DNA of 64,000 bases from positions 1 through 64,000 of the forward strand of contig NZ_JAHYCB010000001.1 in the NCBI RefSeq assembly GCF_019430945.1. The letters are read 5' to 3'. Positions 8,440 to 17,665 of this stretch are shown here, in pieces. This DNA comes from Neorhizobium populisoli. Its GTDB lineage: Bacteria > Pseudomonadota > Alphaproteobacteria > Rhizobiales > Rhizobiaceae. The translations under genes and the position numbers were made by a program. Every line of letters begins with the position of its first letter. Position 1 is the first letter of the stretch. The notes beneath the pieces are model-generated. The model saw only the letters and a program-made list of their open reading frames with translations, had not been told where the DNA came from and made no database searches.

Positions 8440-8469
8440 AAAGCCGGAGGATTTTCATCCTCCGGCTTT
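8440..8469. terminator. Strong bidirectional terminator downstream of gyrA
   Basis: Perfect 13-base arms (AAAGCCGGAGGAT at 8440-8452, its complement at 8457-8469) with a TTTC loop; T-runs on both sides make it usable from either strand. It ends gyrA (minus), and possibly the plus-strand small genes. The rest of 8251-8500 contains only a weak inverted repeat (GGATGAC/GTCATCC at 8269-8291) and no gene I can support. Confidence 0.85.
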
Positions 8470-8500
8470 TAATTTGTCTGTCGTTTAGGAGTGATGCGGC

Positions 8501-11329
8501 TTATTCAGCCGCACCCTCATCATTTGCGCCCTCGTCTGGGGCCGCACCGAGATCGCCGGTCTCTGCCGTGATCTCTTCGACGCTGTTTTCATCCTCGCCT
8601 TCCGGCTCGTTGATGCGCTCGACGGAGACGACCTTTTCATCCTTGGCGGTCGAGAAGATCGTGACACCCTTCGTCGCGCGGCTGGCGATGCGGATACCGT
8701 CGACCGGAACGCGGATCAGCACGCCGCCATCGGTAACGAGCATGATCTGGTCTTTGTCCTCGATCGGGAAGGCAGCGACGAGCTGGCCGATTTCGGTCGT
8801 CTTCGAGGTGTCGGTAGCGCGGATACCCTTGCCGCCGCGACCCGAAGTGCGGAAATCGTAGGACGATGAACGCTTGCCGAAGCCTTTTTCCGAGACCGTC
8901 AACACGAACTGCTCGCGGCTCTTGAGGTATTCGTAGCGCTCGTCGGAAAGCTGTCCCTCTTCGGTGACTTCTTCGCCGACCAGCGCGATGTCCTCTTCGT
9001 CGACGCCCGCTGCCCGACGTTCGGCGGCCGAGCGCTTCAGATAGGCCGCACGCTCCCAGGGTTCCGCATTCACATGACCGACAATGGTCATGGAAATAAT
9101 GCGGTCGCCGTCGCCGAGCGTAATGCCGCGCACGCCGATCGAATTGCGACCCGCGAAGACGCGGACTTCATCGACCGGGAAGCGGATCGCCTGACCGAGC
9201 GCAGTCGTCAGCAGAACGTCGTCGCCCGGTTCGTCCAAATCGAGGTTCGGCGGCTGACAGGTCTCGACGGAGAGGATTTCGTCGCCCTCCTCTTCGAGTT
9301 TCATGGCGATCTTGCCGTTGCGGTTGACCTGCACGAAATCCGACAGCTTGTTGCGACGGACGGTGCCGCGCGTCGTCGAGAACATCACGTCGAGGTTATC
9401 CCAGGTCGATTCGTCCTCGGGCAACGGCATGATCGTGGTGATGCGCTCGCCGGCTTCCAGCGGCAGCATGTTGATCAGAGCCTTGCCGCGTGACTGCGGC
9501 GTGCCGATCGGCAGGCGCCAGACCTTCTCCTTGTAGACGATGCCGCGCGAGGAGAAGAACAGCACCGGCGTATGGGTATTCGCCACGAACAGGCGCGTGA
9601 CGAAATCCGCGTCGCGCGTCGCCATGCCGGAACGACCCTTGCCGCCGCGGCGCTGGGCGCGATAGGTGACCAGCGGTACGCGCTTGATATAGCCTAGATG
9701 CGAAACGGTGACGACCATGTCTTCACGGGCGATGAGATCCTCATCGTCCATGTCGGGGCCGCCCTCCATGATCTCAGTGCGGCGCGGCGTGCCGAACTCG
9801 TCGCGGACGGCTGCAAGCTCGTCCTTGACGATGGTCATGATACGGACGCGCGACGACAGGATGTCGAGATAATCGCTGATCTCGGCGCCGATCTTGTTCA
9901 ACTCGTCGGCGATTTCATCACGGCCGAGTGCGGTCAAGCGAGCGAGACGCAGTTCGAGAATGGCACGCGCCTGCTCTTCCGAGAGGTTATAGGTGCCGTC
10001 GTCGTTCAGCTTGTGGCGCGGGTCGTCGATCAGGCGGATCAGCGCCTCGACATCCTGAGCCGGCCAACGGCGGGTCATCAGCTCTTCACGTGCCGAGGCC
10101 GGATCGGGCGCACGGCGGATGACGAGGATGATCTCGTCGATGTTTGCGACAGCGATCGCCAGACCCACCAAGACGTGGGCGCGCTCACGCGCCTTGCGCA
10201 GCAGATACTTTGTACGCCGGCTCACGACCTCCTCGCGGAAAGTCACGAAGGCCTTCAGCATGTCCGGAAGATTCATCAGCTCCGGCTTGCCGCCATTCAG
10301 CGCCACCATATTGCAGCCGAACGAGGTCTGCAGCGGTGTGTAGCGATAAAGCTGATTGAGGATCACATCCGCATTGGCGTCGCGCTTCAGCTCGACGACG
10401 ACGCGGTAGCCCTGACGGTCGGATTCGTCGCGCAGGTCGGAAATGCCCTCGATACGCTTTTCGCGCACGAGTTCGCCGATCTTTTCGACCATCGATGCCT
10501 TGTTCACCTGGAAGGGAACTTCGGTGATGATGATCTGCTCGCGATCGCCGCGCATCGGCTCGATCGTGGCGCGACCACGCATGATGACGGAGCCGCGGCC
10601 GGTTTCGTAAGCCGACTTGATGCCGGCGCGGCCGAGGATCAATGCGGCGGTCGGAAAATCCGGACCGGGAATGATCTGCATCAGTTCCGGCAGTTCGATC
10701 GCCGGATTGTCGATCAGTGCGATACACGCATTGACGACCTCGATGAGATTGTGCGGCGGAATATTGGTCGCCATGCCGACGGCGATACCGCCACCGCCAT
10801 TGACCAGAAGGTTCGGAAACTTCGCCGGCAGAACCTTGGGTTCGCTGTCGGAGCCGTCATAGTTTTCCTGGAAATCGACGGTTTCCTTGTCGATATCCTC
10901 AAGAATCTCGTGGGCGACCTTGGTCAGGCGTGCTTCGGTATAACGCATTGCAGCCGGCGGATCGCCGTCGATCGAGCCGAAATTGCCCTGCCCGTCGATC
11001 AGCGGTACGCGCATCGACCAGTTCTGCGCCATGCGCACCAGGGCGTCATAGATCGAGGCGTCGCCATGCGGATGGTATTTACCCATGACGTCCGACACGG
11101 GGCGTGCGGACTTCACGTATTTGCGGTTCCAGTGATAGCCGCTCTCATGGCTGGCATAGAGGATGCGCCGATGAACGGGTTTCATCCCATCTCGAACATC
11201 AGGAAGCGCGCGGCTGACGATGACGCTCATGGCGTAATCGAGATAGGACCGCTGCATCTCTTCCATGATGGAAATGGGTTCGATGCCTGGAGGCAGCTTT
11301 CCGCCGCCGGGTGTGCTTTGCTCAGTCAA
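8501..11329 (-). CDS. gyrA: DNA gyrase subunit A
   Basis: A 942-residue subunit that cuts and rejoins DNA for gyrase-driven negative supercoiling. The catalytic tyrosine is Tyr130 in [10 protein letters not shown], the GyrA box follows in the C-terminal beta-pinwheel ([10 protein letters not shown]), and a second basic repeat, GRGGKG, lies further on. The tail is long and acidic. In the quinolone pocket the sequence is [10 protein letters not shown]: Ala91 occupies the place of E. coli Ser83, with Asp95 matching Asp87. Natural Ala here is known in Bartonella and Brucella relatives and lowers quinolone sensitivity. Monocistronic, with its own terminator. Confidence 0.97.
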   Translation of the reverse strand: MTEQSTPGGGKLPPGIEPISIMEEMQRSYLDYAMSVIVSRALPDVRDGMKPVHRRILYASHESGYHWNRKYVKSARPVSDVMGKYHPHGDASIYDALVRMAQNWSMRVPLIDGQGNFGSIDGDPPAAMRYTEARLTKVAHEILEDIDKETVDFQENYDGSDSEPKVLPAKFPNLLVNGGGGIAVGMATNIPPHNLIEVVNACIALIDNPAIELPELMQIIPGPDFPTAALILGRAGIKSAYETGRGSVIMRGRATIEPMRGDREQIIITEVPFQVNKASMVEKIGELVREKRIEGISDLRDESDRQGYRVVVELKRDANADVILNQLYRYTPLQTSFGCNMVALNGGKPELMNLPDMLKAFVTFREEVVSRRTKYLLRKARERAHVLVGLAIAVANIDEIILVIRRAPDPASAREELMTRRWPAQDVEALIRLIDDPRHKLNDDGTYNLSEEQARAILELRLARLTALGRDEIADELNKIGAEISDYLDILSSRVRIMTIVKDELAAVRDEFGTPRRTEIMEGGPDMDDEDLIAREDMVVTVSHLGYIKRVPLVTYRAQRRGGKGRSGMATRDADFVTRLFVANTHTPVLFFSSRGIVYKEKVWRLPIGTPQSRGKALINMLPLEAGERITTIMPLPEDESTWDNLDVMFSTTRGTVRRNKLSDFVQVNRNGKIAMKLEEEGDEILSVETCQPPNLDLDEPGDDVLLTTALGQAIRFPVDEVRVFAGRNSIGVRGITLGDGDRIISMTIVGHVNAEPWERAAYLKRSAAERRAAGVDEEDIALVGEEVTEEGQLSDERYEYLKSREQFVLTVSEKGFGKRSSSYDFRTSGRGGKGIRATDTSKTTEIGQLVAAFPIEDKDQIMLVTDGGVLIRVPVDGIRIASRATKGVTIFSTAKDEKVVSVERINEPEGEDENSVEEITAETGDLGAAPDEGANDEGAAE

Positions 11330-11571
11330 ATCGGATCACGATCTCTGTTCGGAATCAGTTTCGTTTTTATATCGGAAAGCGGCGTGAAACGCCAATTTCC
11401 ACAGGGATTTCCCCTTGGGTTTTGAACAGCTTTTGCGGCTTGGAAATGGCCGTTCCGAGGTGTTTGGAACAGACCGCTGCGCAGAGCGGATGCGGGCTTT
11501 CTTTCTCCGCGCGCCTGTCCTAACAATCTTGGCAGGTTACTGCAAGGATTGCAGCCTGACAGGGAGACGAT

Positions 11572-12201
11572 ATGGCAACCCCGGATATGCTGGTCAATGC
11601 CTTGACCACGATGCTCGTGACACTCGACCCGCCGGGGCTGGCGCCGGTTTTCCTGGGTCTGACCGTCGGCATGACGGCGATACAGCGCAAGCAGGTCGCC
11701 TTGCGCGGCTCGATCATCGCCTTCGGCATTCTGGCCACTTTCGCGCTGTTCGGCTCCGGCGTGCTCGGCCTACTCGGCATTTCGATCGGCGCCTTCCGCA
11801 TCGCCGGTGGCCTGCTGCTGTTCTGGATCTCGTTCGAAATGGTGTTCGAGCGACGCCAGGAGCGCAAGGAGAAGACCTCTCAAGCCGCAATCACCATCGA
11901 CCATATCCAGAATATCGCCGTCTTCCCGCTTGCCCTGCCATTGATTGCCGGGCCGGGCGCCATCTCGGCGACCGTGCTGCTGTCCGGCACCTTTCCAGGC
12001 CCATTGGATCGTGCTTTGCTGATCGGCATCATCGCGCTGATCATGGCACTGGTCTATCTGACCCTGCTCGTCGCCGAACGGCTCGACCGCTTTCTCGGCG
12101 TTACCGGACGGGCGATCCTCACCCGACTGCTCGGGGTCATCCTTGCGGCACTTTCCGTACAGTTCGTCGTGGACGGCGTGCGGTCGGCATTCAATCTTTA
12201 A
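11572..12201 (+). CDS. MarC-family (UPF0056) integral membrane protein
   Basis: A 209-residue protein with about six hydrophobic spans. It has the family features LDPPGLAPVFLGLT in the first helix pair and FPLALPLIAGPGAIS in the middle. MarC proteins were once linked to multiple antibiotic resistance, but that role was withdrawn and the transported substrate is unknown. The start is at 11572 after an AGGGAGACGAT ribosome site. It is divergent from gyrA across a 242-base spacer in which I see no further gene. Confidence 0.85.
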   Translation: MATPDMLVNALTTMLVTLDPPGLAPVFLGLTVGMTAIQRKQVALRGSIIAFGILATFALFGSGVLGLLGISIGAFRIAGGLLLFWISFEMVFERRQERKEKTSQAAITIDHIQNIAVFPLALPLIAGPGAISATVLLSGTFPGPLDRALLIGIIALIMALVYLTLLVAERLDRFLGVTGRAILTRLLGVILAALSVQFVVDGVRSAFNL

Positions 12202-12278
12202 AGATCCAGGAAAACAGCAAGCTTGTCGGCATCCTGTCCCAATCCGACGTCATGGTCGCGAACAAGGCTGCTGCCTGA
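12202..12278 (+). pseudogene. Fragment of a CBS-domain protein C-terminus
   Basis: Directly after the MarC stop, one frame reads ENSKLVGILSQSDVMVANK and ends at a stop at 12276-12278. This looks like the last strand and helix of a CBS domain (consensus LVGIlt..Dim). There is no room for the rest of the gene because it abuts marC, so it would be a relic of a deleted neighbour. The match is short and could be chance. Confidence 0.4.
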
Positions 12279-12284
12279 ACGAGA

Positions 12285-12314
12285 AACGGGGAAAACGCAT
12301 GCGTTTTCCCCGTT
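12285..12314. terminator. Perfect 30-base palindrome between convergent genes
   Basis: A fully self-complementary stretch centred at 12299/12300 (arm AACGGGGAAAACGCA) between the convergent marC-family gene and ssb. It can form a hairpin on either transcript and probably works as a two-way terminator, although only a short T-tract lies inside the stem and none after it. Confidence 0.6.
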
Positions 12315-12352
12315 GGTCCGTGAAAGACAATTCCGTTGGTCAGAATAGGCGC

Positions 12353-12931
12353 TCAGAACGGGATATCGTCATCGAGATCGCGCGAAAAGTTGCCGCCGGA
12401 TGACGGGTTGCTGCTGCCACCGCCCCGATTGGCATTGCCGGAAGCCGAGCCCGAAGGACGACGGTCGTAATTGCTGCCACCACCGTAATCGCCGCCGAAA
12501 TCGTCGCCACCGCCGCCGAAATCATTGCCCCGGCCGGCACCGCCGCCGCCATAGCTTCCACGATCACCGCCGCCTTCACCACGGCCGTCCAGCATGGTCA
12601 GCGTCGAATTGAAGCCCTGCAGCACGATTTCCGTCGAATAACGATCGTTACCGTTCTGGTCCTGCCACTTGCGGGTCTGCAGCGCGCCTTCGATATAAAG
12701 CTTGGCGCCCTTCTTCACATACTGTTCGACGACCTTGGTGAGGCCTTCGTTGAACACGACGACGCTATGCCATTCGGTCTTTTCGCGGCGCTCGCCGGAA
12801 TTGCGGTCGCGCCACTGTTCCGACGTGGCGATGCGGAGGTTGGCAATCGCCTTGCCGTCCTGGGTGCGGCGGATTTCCGGATCTGCTCCGACATTGCCGA
12901 TCAGGATGACCTTGTTGACGCTACCAGCCAT
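12353..12931 (-). CDS. ssb: Single-stranded DNA-binding protein
   Basis: A 192-residue SSB that coats single-stranded DNA in replication, recombination and repair. An N-terminal OB fold (SVNKVILIGNVGADPEIR, then WHSVVVFNEGLTKVVEQYVKKG) covers about residues 3-110. Next is a long glycine-rich linker (about 115-180, many GGGG/GGGS runs), and then the acidic DDDIPF tip that docks partner proteins. Size is normal for alphaproteobacteria. It is divergent from uvrA, and the SOS box between them could also affect ssb. Confidence 0.96.
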   Translation of the reverse strand: MAGSVNKVILIGNVGADPEIRRTQDGKAIANLRIATSEQWRDRNSGERREKTEWHSVVVFNEGLTKVVEQYVKKGAKLYIEGALQTRKWQDQNGNDRYSTEIVLQGFNSTLTMLDGRGEGGGDRGSYGGGGAGRGNDFGGGGDDFGGDYGGGSNYDRRPSGSASGNANRGGGSSNPSSGGNFSRDLDDDIPF

Positions 12932-13041
12932 ATTCTCACCTCGTCCGCCGCTTCCATCGCGGGCCTTGAATTCAATCGCTGTACTTTAACCCATCGAGCA
13001 TAGCCGTTGGGCATTCGTGTTTTTTAATCCACAACGAATTT

Positions 13042-13056
13042 GTTCTTTATTTGTTC
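13042..13056. promoter_or_regulatory. LexA (SOS) box upstream of uvrA
   Basis: GTTC at 13042-13045 and GTTC at 13053-13056 are separated by seven AT-rich bases, matching the alphaproteobacterial LexA operator GTTC-N7-GTTC. It lies 123 bases before the uvrA start and 111 bases from the ssb start in the divergent direction. DNA damage should relieve LexA repression here. Confidence 0.8.
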
Positions 13057-13178
13057 TATTTAATTCCTATAGTGCTTTCAACCGACTCGGAACGCTGCGG
13101 CGTCGCGACAGTTTCGTCTCGACAGGCGCGGATCAATCACTACATAAGGACCTTCAATCCTCCCCCGAAGGCATGACG

Positions 13179-16115
13179 ATGAGTGAACTGAAGAGCATTT
13201 CAATACGTGGTGCGCGCGAGCACAATTTGAAGGGCATCGACCTCGATCTGCCGCGCAATTCTTTGATCGTGATGACCGGCCTTTCCGGCTCCGGCAAGTC
13301 TTCGCTCGCTTTCGACACGATTTATGCGGAAGGCCAGCGGCGGTATGTCGAAAGCCTCTCTGCCTATGCACGCCAGTTCCTGGAAATGATGCAGAAGCCG
13401 GATGTCGACCAGATCGACGGCCTTTCGCCGGCAATCTCGATCGAACAGAAGACGACGTCGCGCAACCCGCGCTCGACCGTTGGCACGGTTACCGAAATCT
13501 ACGACTATATGCGCCTGCTTTTCGCGCGCGTCGGTGTCCCCTATTCGCCGGCCACAGGTTTGCCGATCGAAAGCCAGACCGTCAGCCAGATGGTCGACCG
13601 TGTCCTCGCCTTCGAGGAAGGCACCCGTCTTTATATTCTGGCGCCGATGATTCGTGGCCGCAAAGGCGAGTACAAAAAGGAACTCGCCGACCTGATGAAA
13701 AAGGGCTTTCAGCGCGTCAAGGTTGATGGGCAGTTCTACGAGATCGCCGATGTGCCGGCGCTCGACAAGAAATACAAGCACGACATCGATGTGGTCGTGG
13801 ACCGGCTCGTCGTGCGCTCGGATATTTCCGCGCGTCTGGCGGACAGCCTTGAAACGTCGCTGAAGCTTGCGGACGGCTTGGCCGTGGCGGAATTTGCCGA
13901 CAAGCCGCTGCCGGCGGAAGAAACGTCAGCGGGTGGTTCGGCCAACAAGTCGCTCAACGAAACGCATGAACGTGTGCTGTTTTCGGAAAAGTTCGCCTGC
14001 CCGGTCTCCGGCTTCACCATTCCGGAAATCGAGCCGCGGCTGTTCTCCTTCAACAATCCCTTCGGCGCCTGCCCGACCTGCGACGGTCTCGGCTCGCAGC
14101 AGAAGGTGGACGAGAACCTGATCGTTCCTGAACCGGCCCGCACCCTGCGTGACGGCGCCATTTCCCCGTGGGCGAAATCGACCTCTCCCTATTACAACCA
14201 GACGCTCGAAGCGCTGGGCAAAGTCTTCGGTTTCAAGCTATCGAGCCGTTGGAACGAGCTGTCCAGCGATGCGCAGAAGGCGATCCTGCAGGGAACCGAA
14301 GAGAAGATCGAGTTCAACTACGCGGACGGCGCCCGCTCCTACAAGACGGTCAAGAATTTCGAAGGCATCGTGCCGAACCTGGAGCGTCGCTGGAAGGAAA
14401 CCGACAGTGCCTGGGCGCGCGAGGATATCGAGCGCTACATGTCGGCAGCCCCCTGCCCGGCCTGCAACGGTTTTCGCCTGAAGCCGGAAGCACTGGCGGT
14501 CAAGATCCACAAGCTGCATATCGGCGAAGTGACGCAGATGTCGATCCGCACGGCGCGCGACTGGTTCGAAGTGCTGCCGGAAAGCCTGAACGCCAAGCAG
14601 AATGAGATTGCCGTTCGCATCCTCAAGGAAATCCGCGAACGCCTGCGCTTCCTGAACGATGTCGGTCTCGATTATCTCAGCCTGTCGCGCAATTCCGGCA
14701 CGCTGTCGGGCGGCGAAAGCCAGCGTATCCGGCTTGCCTCGCAGATCGGCTCAGGCCTGACGGGCGTGCTTTATGTGCTGGACGAACCGTCGATCGGCTT
14801 GCACCAGCGCGACAACGCTCGCCTGCTCGAAACGCTGAAACACCTGCGCGACATCGGCAACACTGTCATCGTCGTCGAGCATGACGAGGATGCGATCCTG
14901 ACGGCCGACTATGTCGTCGACATCGGTCCGGCCGCCGGTATCCATGGTGGTACGGTTGTCGCCGAAGGTACGCCGCAACAGGTCATGGCCAACCCGAAGT
15001 CACTGACCGGTAAATACCTTTCCGGTGAATTGGGCGTTGCCGTTCCGGCCGAGCGTCGCAAGCCCAAGAAGGGCAAGGAAATCAAGGTTTTTGGCGCACG
15101 CGGCAATAATCTCAAGAATGTCACGGCGGCGGTGCCGCTCGGCGTCTTCACGGCGGTGACCGGCGTATCAGGTGGTGGCAAATCCACCTTCCTGATCGAG
15201 ACGCTTTACAAGGCGGCGGCACGCCGCGTCATGGGTGCGCGTGAAATTCCGGCCGAACACGACAAGATCGACGGTTTTGAGTTCATCGACAAGGTGATCG
15301 ATATCGACCAGTCGCCAATCGGCCGCACGCCGCGCTCCAACCCTGCGACCTATACCGGCGCATTTACGCCGATCCGCGACTGGTTTGCCGGTCTGCCGGA
15401 AGCCAAGGCGCGCGGTTATGCGCCGGGCCGCTTCTCGTTCAACGTCAAGGGCGGCCGTTGCGAGGCCTGTCAGGGCGACGGCGTTATCAAGATCGAGATG
15501 CACTTCCTGCCGGATGTCTATGTCACCTGCGACGTCTGCCACGGCAAGCGCTACAATCGCGAAACGCTCGACGTGCATTTCAAGGGCAAGTCGATCGCCG
15601 ACGTGCTCGATATGACGGTCGAGGAAGGCGTCGAGTTCTTCTCGGCGGTTCCCGCGGTGCGCGACAAGCTGCAATCGCTGTTCGATGTCGGCCTTGGCTA
15701 TATCAAGGTCGGCCAGCAGGCCAATACGCTTTCGGGTGGCGAGGCACAGCGCGTCAAGCTAGCCAAGGAACTGTCGAAACGCTCTACGGGACGTACGCTC
15801 TACATCCTCGACGAGCCGACGACCGGTCTGCATTTCCATGACGTCGCAAAACTCTTGGAAATGCTGCACGAACTGGTGAATCAGGGGAATTCCGTCGTGG
15901 TGATCGAGCACAATCTCGAAGTCATCAAGACGGCCGACTGGATCATCGACATCGGTCCTGAAGGCGGCACGGGCGGTGGGGAAATTGTTGCGGCCGGCAC
16001 GCCGGAACAGATCGTCAAAGAAAAGCGGTCCTATACCGGCCAGTTCCTTAAGGAACTGCTGGAGCGGCGGCCCGCCAAGATAATAGACGCGAAAAAGGTG
16101 GAAGCGGCGGAGTAA
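13179..16115 (+). CDS. uvrA: Excinuclease ABC subunit A (UvrA)
   Basis: A 978-residue ATPase that scans DNA for bulky lesions and loads UvrB in nucleotide excision repair. It has two ABC modules: Walker [13 protein letters not shown] near the N-terminus and [10 protein letters not shown] in the second half, and signatures [14 protein letters not shown] and [14 protein letters not shown]. Zinc modules are visible (CPTCDGLG in the first half; CEACQGDG with CDVCHGKRY in the second). I chose the ATG at 13179, spaced correctly from GAAGG; the ATG two codons earlier, at 13173, is too close to it. A LexA box lies upstream. Confidence 0.97.
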   Translation: MSELKSISIRGAREHNLKGIDLDLPRNSLIVMTGLSGSGKSSLAFDTIYAEGQRRYVESLSAYARQFLEMMQKPDVDQIDGLSPAISIEQKTTSRNPRSTVGTVTEIYDYMRLLFARVGVPYSPATGLPIESQTVSQMVDRVLAFEEGTRLYILAPMIRGRKGEYKKELADLMKKGFQRVKVDGQFYEIADVPALDKKYKHDIDVVVDRLVVRSDISARLADSLETSLKLADGLAVAEFADKPLPAEETSAGGSANKSLNETHERVLFSEKFACPVSGFTIPEIEPRLFSFNNPFGACPTCDGLGSQQKVDENLIVPEPARTLRDGAISPWAKSTSPYYNQTLEALGKVFGFKLSSRWNELSSDAQKAILQGTEEKIEFNYADGARSYKTVKNFEGIVPNLERRWKETDSAWAREDIERYMSAAPCPACNGFRLKPEALAVKIHKLHIGEVTQMSIRTARDWFEVLPESLNAKQNEIAVRILKEIRERLRFLNDVGLDYLSLSRNSGTLSGGESQRIRLASQIGSGLTGVLYVLDEPSIGLHQRDNARLLETLKHLRDIGNTVIVVEHDEDAILTADYVVDIGPAAGIHGGTVVAEGTPQQVMANPKSLTGKYLSGELGVAVPAERRKPKKGKEIKVFGARGNNLKNVTAAVPLGVFTAVTGVSGGGKSTFLIETLYKAAARRVMGAREIPAEHDKIDGFEFIDKVIDIDQSPIGRTPRSNPATYTGAFTPIRDWFAGLPEAKARGYAPGRFSFNVKGGRCEACQGDGVIKIEMHFLPDVYVTCDVCHGKRYNRETLDVHFKGKSIADVLDMTVEEGVEFFSAVPAVRDKLQSLFDVGLGYIKVGQQANTLSGGEAQRVKLAKELSKRSTGRTLYILDEPTTGLHFHDVAKLLEMLHELVNQGNSVVVIEHNLEVIKTADWIIDIGPEGGTGGGEIVAAGTPEQIVKEKRSYTGQFLKELLERRPAKIIDAKKVEAAE

Positions 16116-16118
16116 GCA

Positions 16119-16745
16119 ATGATCCTGATCGGCCAATATGACTCATCGTTCGTTCGCCGCATCGGGATCGCGCTCACGCTTTACGGGCTGCCGTTCGAGC
16201 ATCGTCCGTGGTCAATCTTCGGCGATGTCGACAAGATACAGCCCATCAATCCGCTGATCCGGGTGCCGACCATGGTGCTCGACGATGGTGATGTGATTGT
16301 CGATAGCCCGTCGATGATCGATCACATCGACAGCCTAGTCCCGCCCGATCTCCGGCTCCTGCCGCAAGCGGAGCCAGAACGTCATCGCGCGATCGCCATC
16401 ATGGCGCTTGCCACGGGGTTCGCCGACAAGGGCGCCGCGCTGTTTTACGAAAAGCAGCTTCACGACCATCCGTCCGAATTCTGGATGGATCGTTGCAGGC
16501 GGCAGATGCTGGGCGTGCTCGACTCGCTCGAGATGAAGCGTAGCAGCATTGCCAGCATATACTGGTTCGGCGAGCAGTTCGGCCATGCGGATATCGCAGT
16601 CGCCTGCGCCATCCGGCATATCTCGGAAGCTCATCCCGGGCTTATCCACCTTGAAAGCTATCCGGCCCTTGCCGCCCATTGCGCGTCGATGGAAGCGCTG
16701 CCGGTCTTCCAGCAGATTTCACAACCTTTTATCGCGCCGGCTTGA
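16119..16745 (+). CDS. Glutathione S-transferase family protein
   Basis: A 208-residue protein with the two-domain GST layout: thioredoxin-like N-terminal half (ILIGQYDSSFVRRIGIALTLYGLPFEH, then VPTMVLDDGDVIVDSPSMIDHID, which forms the glutathione-binding cis-Pro and Asp-Ser motifs) and a helical C-terminal half from about residue 90. It would conjugate or exchange glutathione with an unknown electrophile. It starts three bases after uvrA and may be cotranscribed with it. Confidence 0.85.
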   Translation: MILIGQYDSSFVRRIGIALTLYGLPFEHRPWSIFGDVDKIQPINPLIRVPTMVLDDGDVIVDSPSMIDHIDSLVPPDLRLLPQAEPERHRAIAIMALATGFADKGAALFYEKQLHDHPSEFWMDRCRRQMLGVLDSLEMKRSSIASIYWFGEQFGHADIAVACAIRHISEAHPGLIHLESYPALAAHCASMEALPVFQQISQPFIAPA

Positions 16746-16769
16746 GTTCGGACACCCAAGGAGACGATC

Positions 16770-17576
16770 ATGACGAAAGCCGGCATAATCCGGACTGGCA
16801 TCGGCGGCTGGACCTTCGAACCATGGGAAGGCACGTTTTACCCGGAAAAGCTCACAAAGAAGAGGCAGCTCGAGTATGCGGCAAGCAAGCTTTCGGTGAT
16901 CGAGGTCAACGGCACCTATTACGGCTCGCAGAAGCCTGAGACATTCGCGAAATGGGCGTCCGAAGTGCCGGATGGATTCATCTTTTCGCTGAAGGCCAGC
17001 CGCTTCACCACCAATCGCAAGGTTCTGGCGGAAGCAGGCGAATCGATCGAGAAGTTTCTCACCCAGGGACTGACGGAACTCGGGGATCATCTCGGACCCC
17101 TCCTCTGGCAATTCGCGCCGACCAAGAAGTTCGAAGCGGACGATTTCGAAGCTTTCCTCAAGCTTCTCCCCAACAAACTGGACGGCCTGAAGCTGACGCA
17201 CGTGGTGGAAGTCCGTCACGACAGTTTCAAGGTGCCGGAATTCATCGCGCTTTTGGCGAAATACAATATCGCGCCGGTCTGTGCGGATCATTTCGACTAT
17301 CCGATGATTGCGGATGTGACGGCCGATTTCGTTTATGCGCGCCTGCAAAAGGGTTCGGACGATATCAAGACCTGTTATGCCGAGCCGGATATGAAGGCCT
17401 GGAGCAAGCGGCTTCAGACCTGGGCAGAGGGGAACGTTCCCGACGATCTGCCGCTGGTCGATGAAAAGCACAAGCCCGGGAAGCAGCCACGCGACGTCTT
17501 TGCCTTCTTCATCCACGAGGGCAAGGTCAATGCGCCTTATGGCGCCATGGCGATGCGGGAATTGCTTGAATCCTAG
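16770..17576 (+). CDS. DUF72 domain-containing protein
   Basis: A 268-residue protein of the DUF72 (YecE-like) TIM-barrel family. Typical blocks are IGGWTFEPWEGTFYPE near the N-terminus, FSLKASRFTTNRK, LGPLLWQFAPTKKF and VVEVRHDSFK. Function is not established. It has a good ribosome site (AAGGAGACGATC) and lies 24 bases after the GST gene. Confidence 0.85.
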   Translation: MTKAGIIRTGIGGWTFEPWEGTFYPEKLTKKRQLEYAASKLSVIEVNGTYYGSQKPETFAKWASEVPDGFIFSLKASRFTTNRKVLAEAGESIEKFLTQGLTELGDHLGPLLWQFAPTKKFEADDFEAFLKLLPNKLDGLKLTHVVEVRHDSFKVPEFIALLAKYNIAPVCADHFDYPMIADVTADFVYARLQKGSDDIKTCYAEPDMKAWSKRLQTWAEGNVPDDLPLVDEKHKPGKQPRDVFAFFIHEGKVNAPYGAMAMRELLES

Positions 17577-17602
17577 AGCAAAGCCAGCGAAGCGGCTTTG
17601 CT
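17577..17602 (+). terminator. Hairpin after the DUF72 gene
   Basis: AGCAAAGCC (17577-17585) pairs with GGCTTTGCT (17594-17602), starting right after the stop codon. A second looser inverted repeat (CTGTTTCGC/GCGAACAG) follows at about 17633-17665, next to the convergent nnr gene. Confidence 0.5.
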
Positions 17603-17665
17603 TCCGGAATTGCATAAAGACAAAGACCTAAGGCTGTTTCGCGATTTTCAGGAAAGCGAACAGCT

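Noticed and set aside
9698-11425. Very long open frame (575 codons) on the plus strand, opposite gyrA
   Set aside because: It is rich in Asp, His, Arg and Ala in the manner of antisense shadows of GC-rich genes, shows no domain, and gyrA on the other strand is certain.
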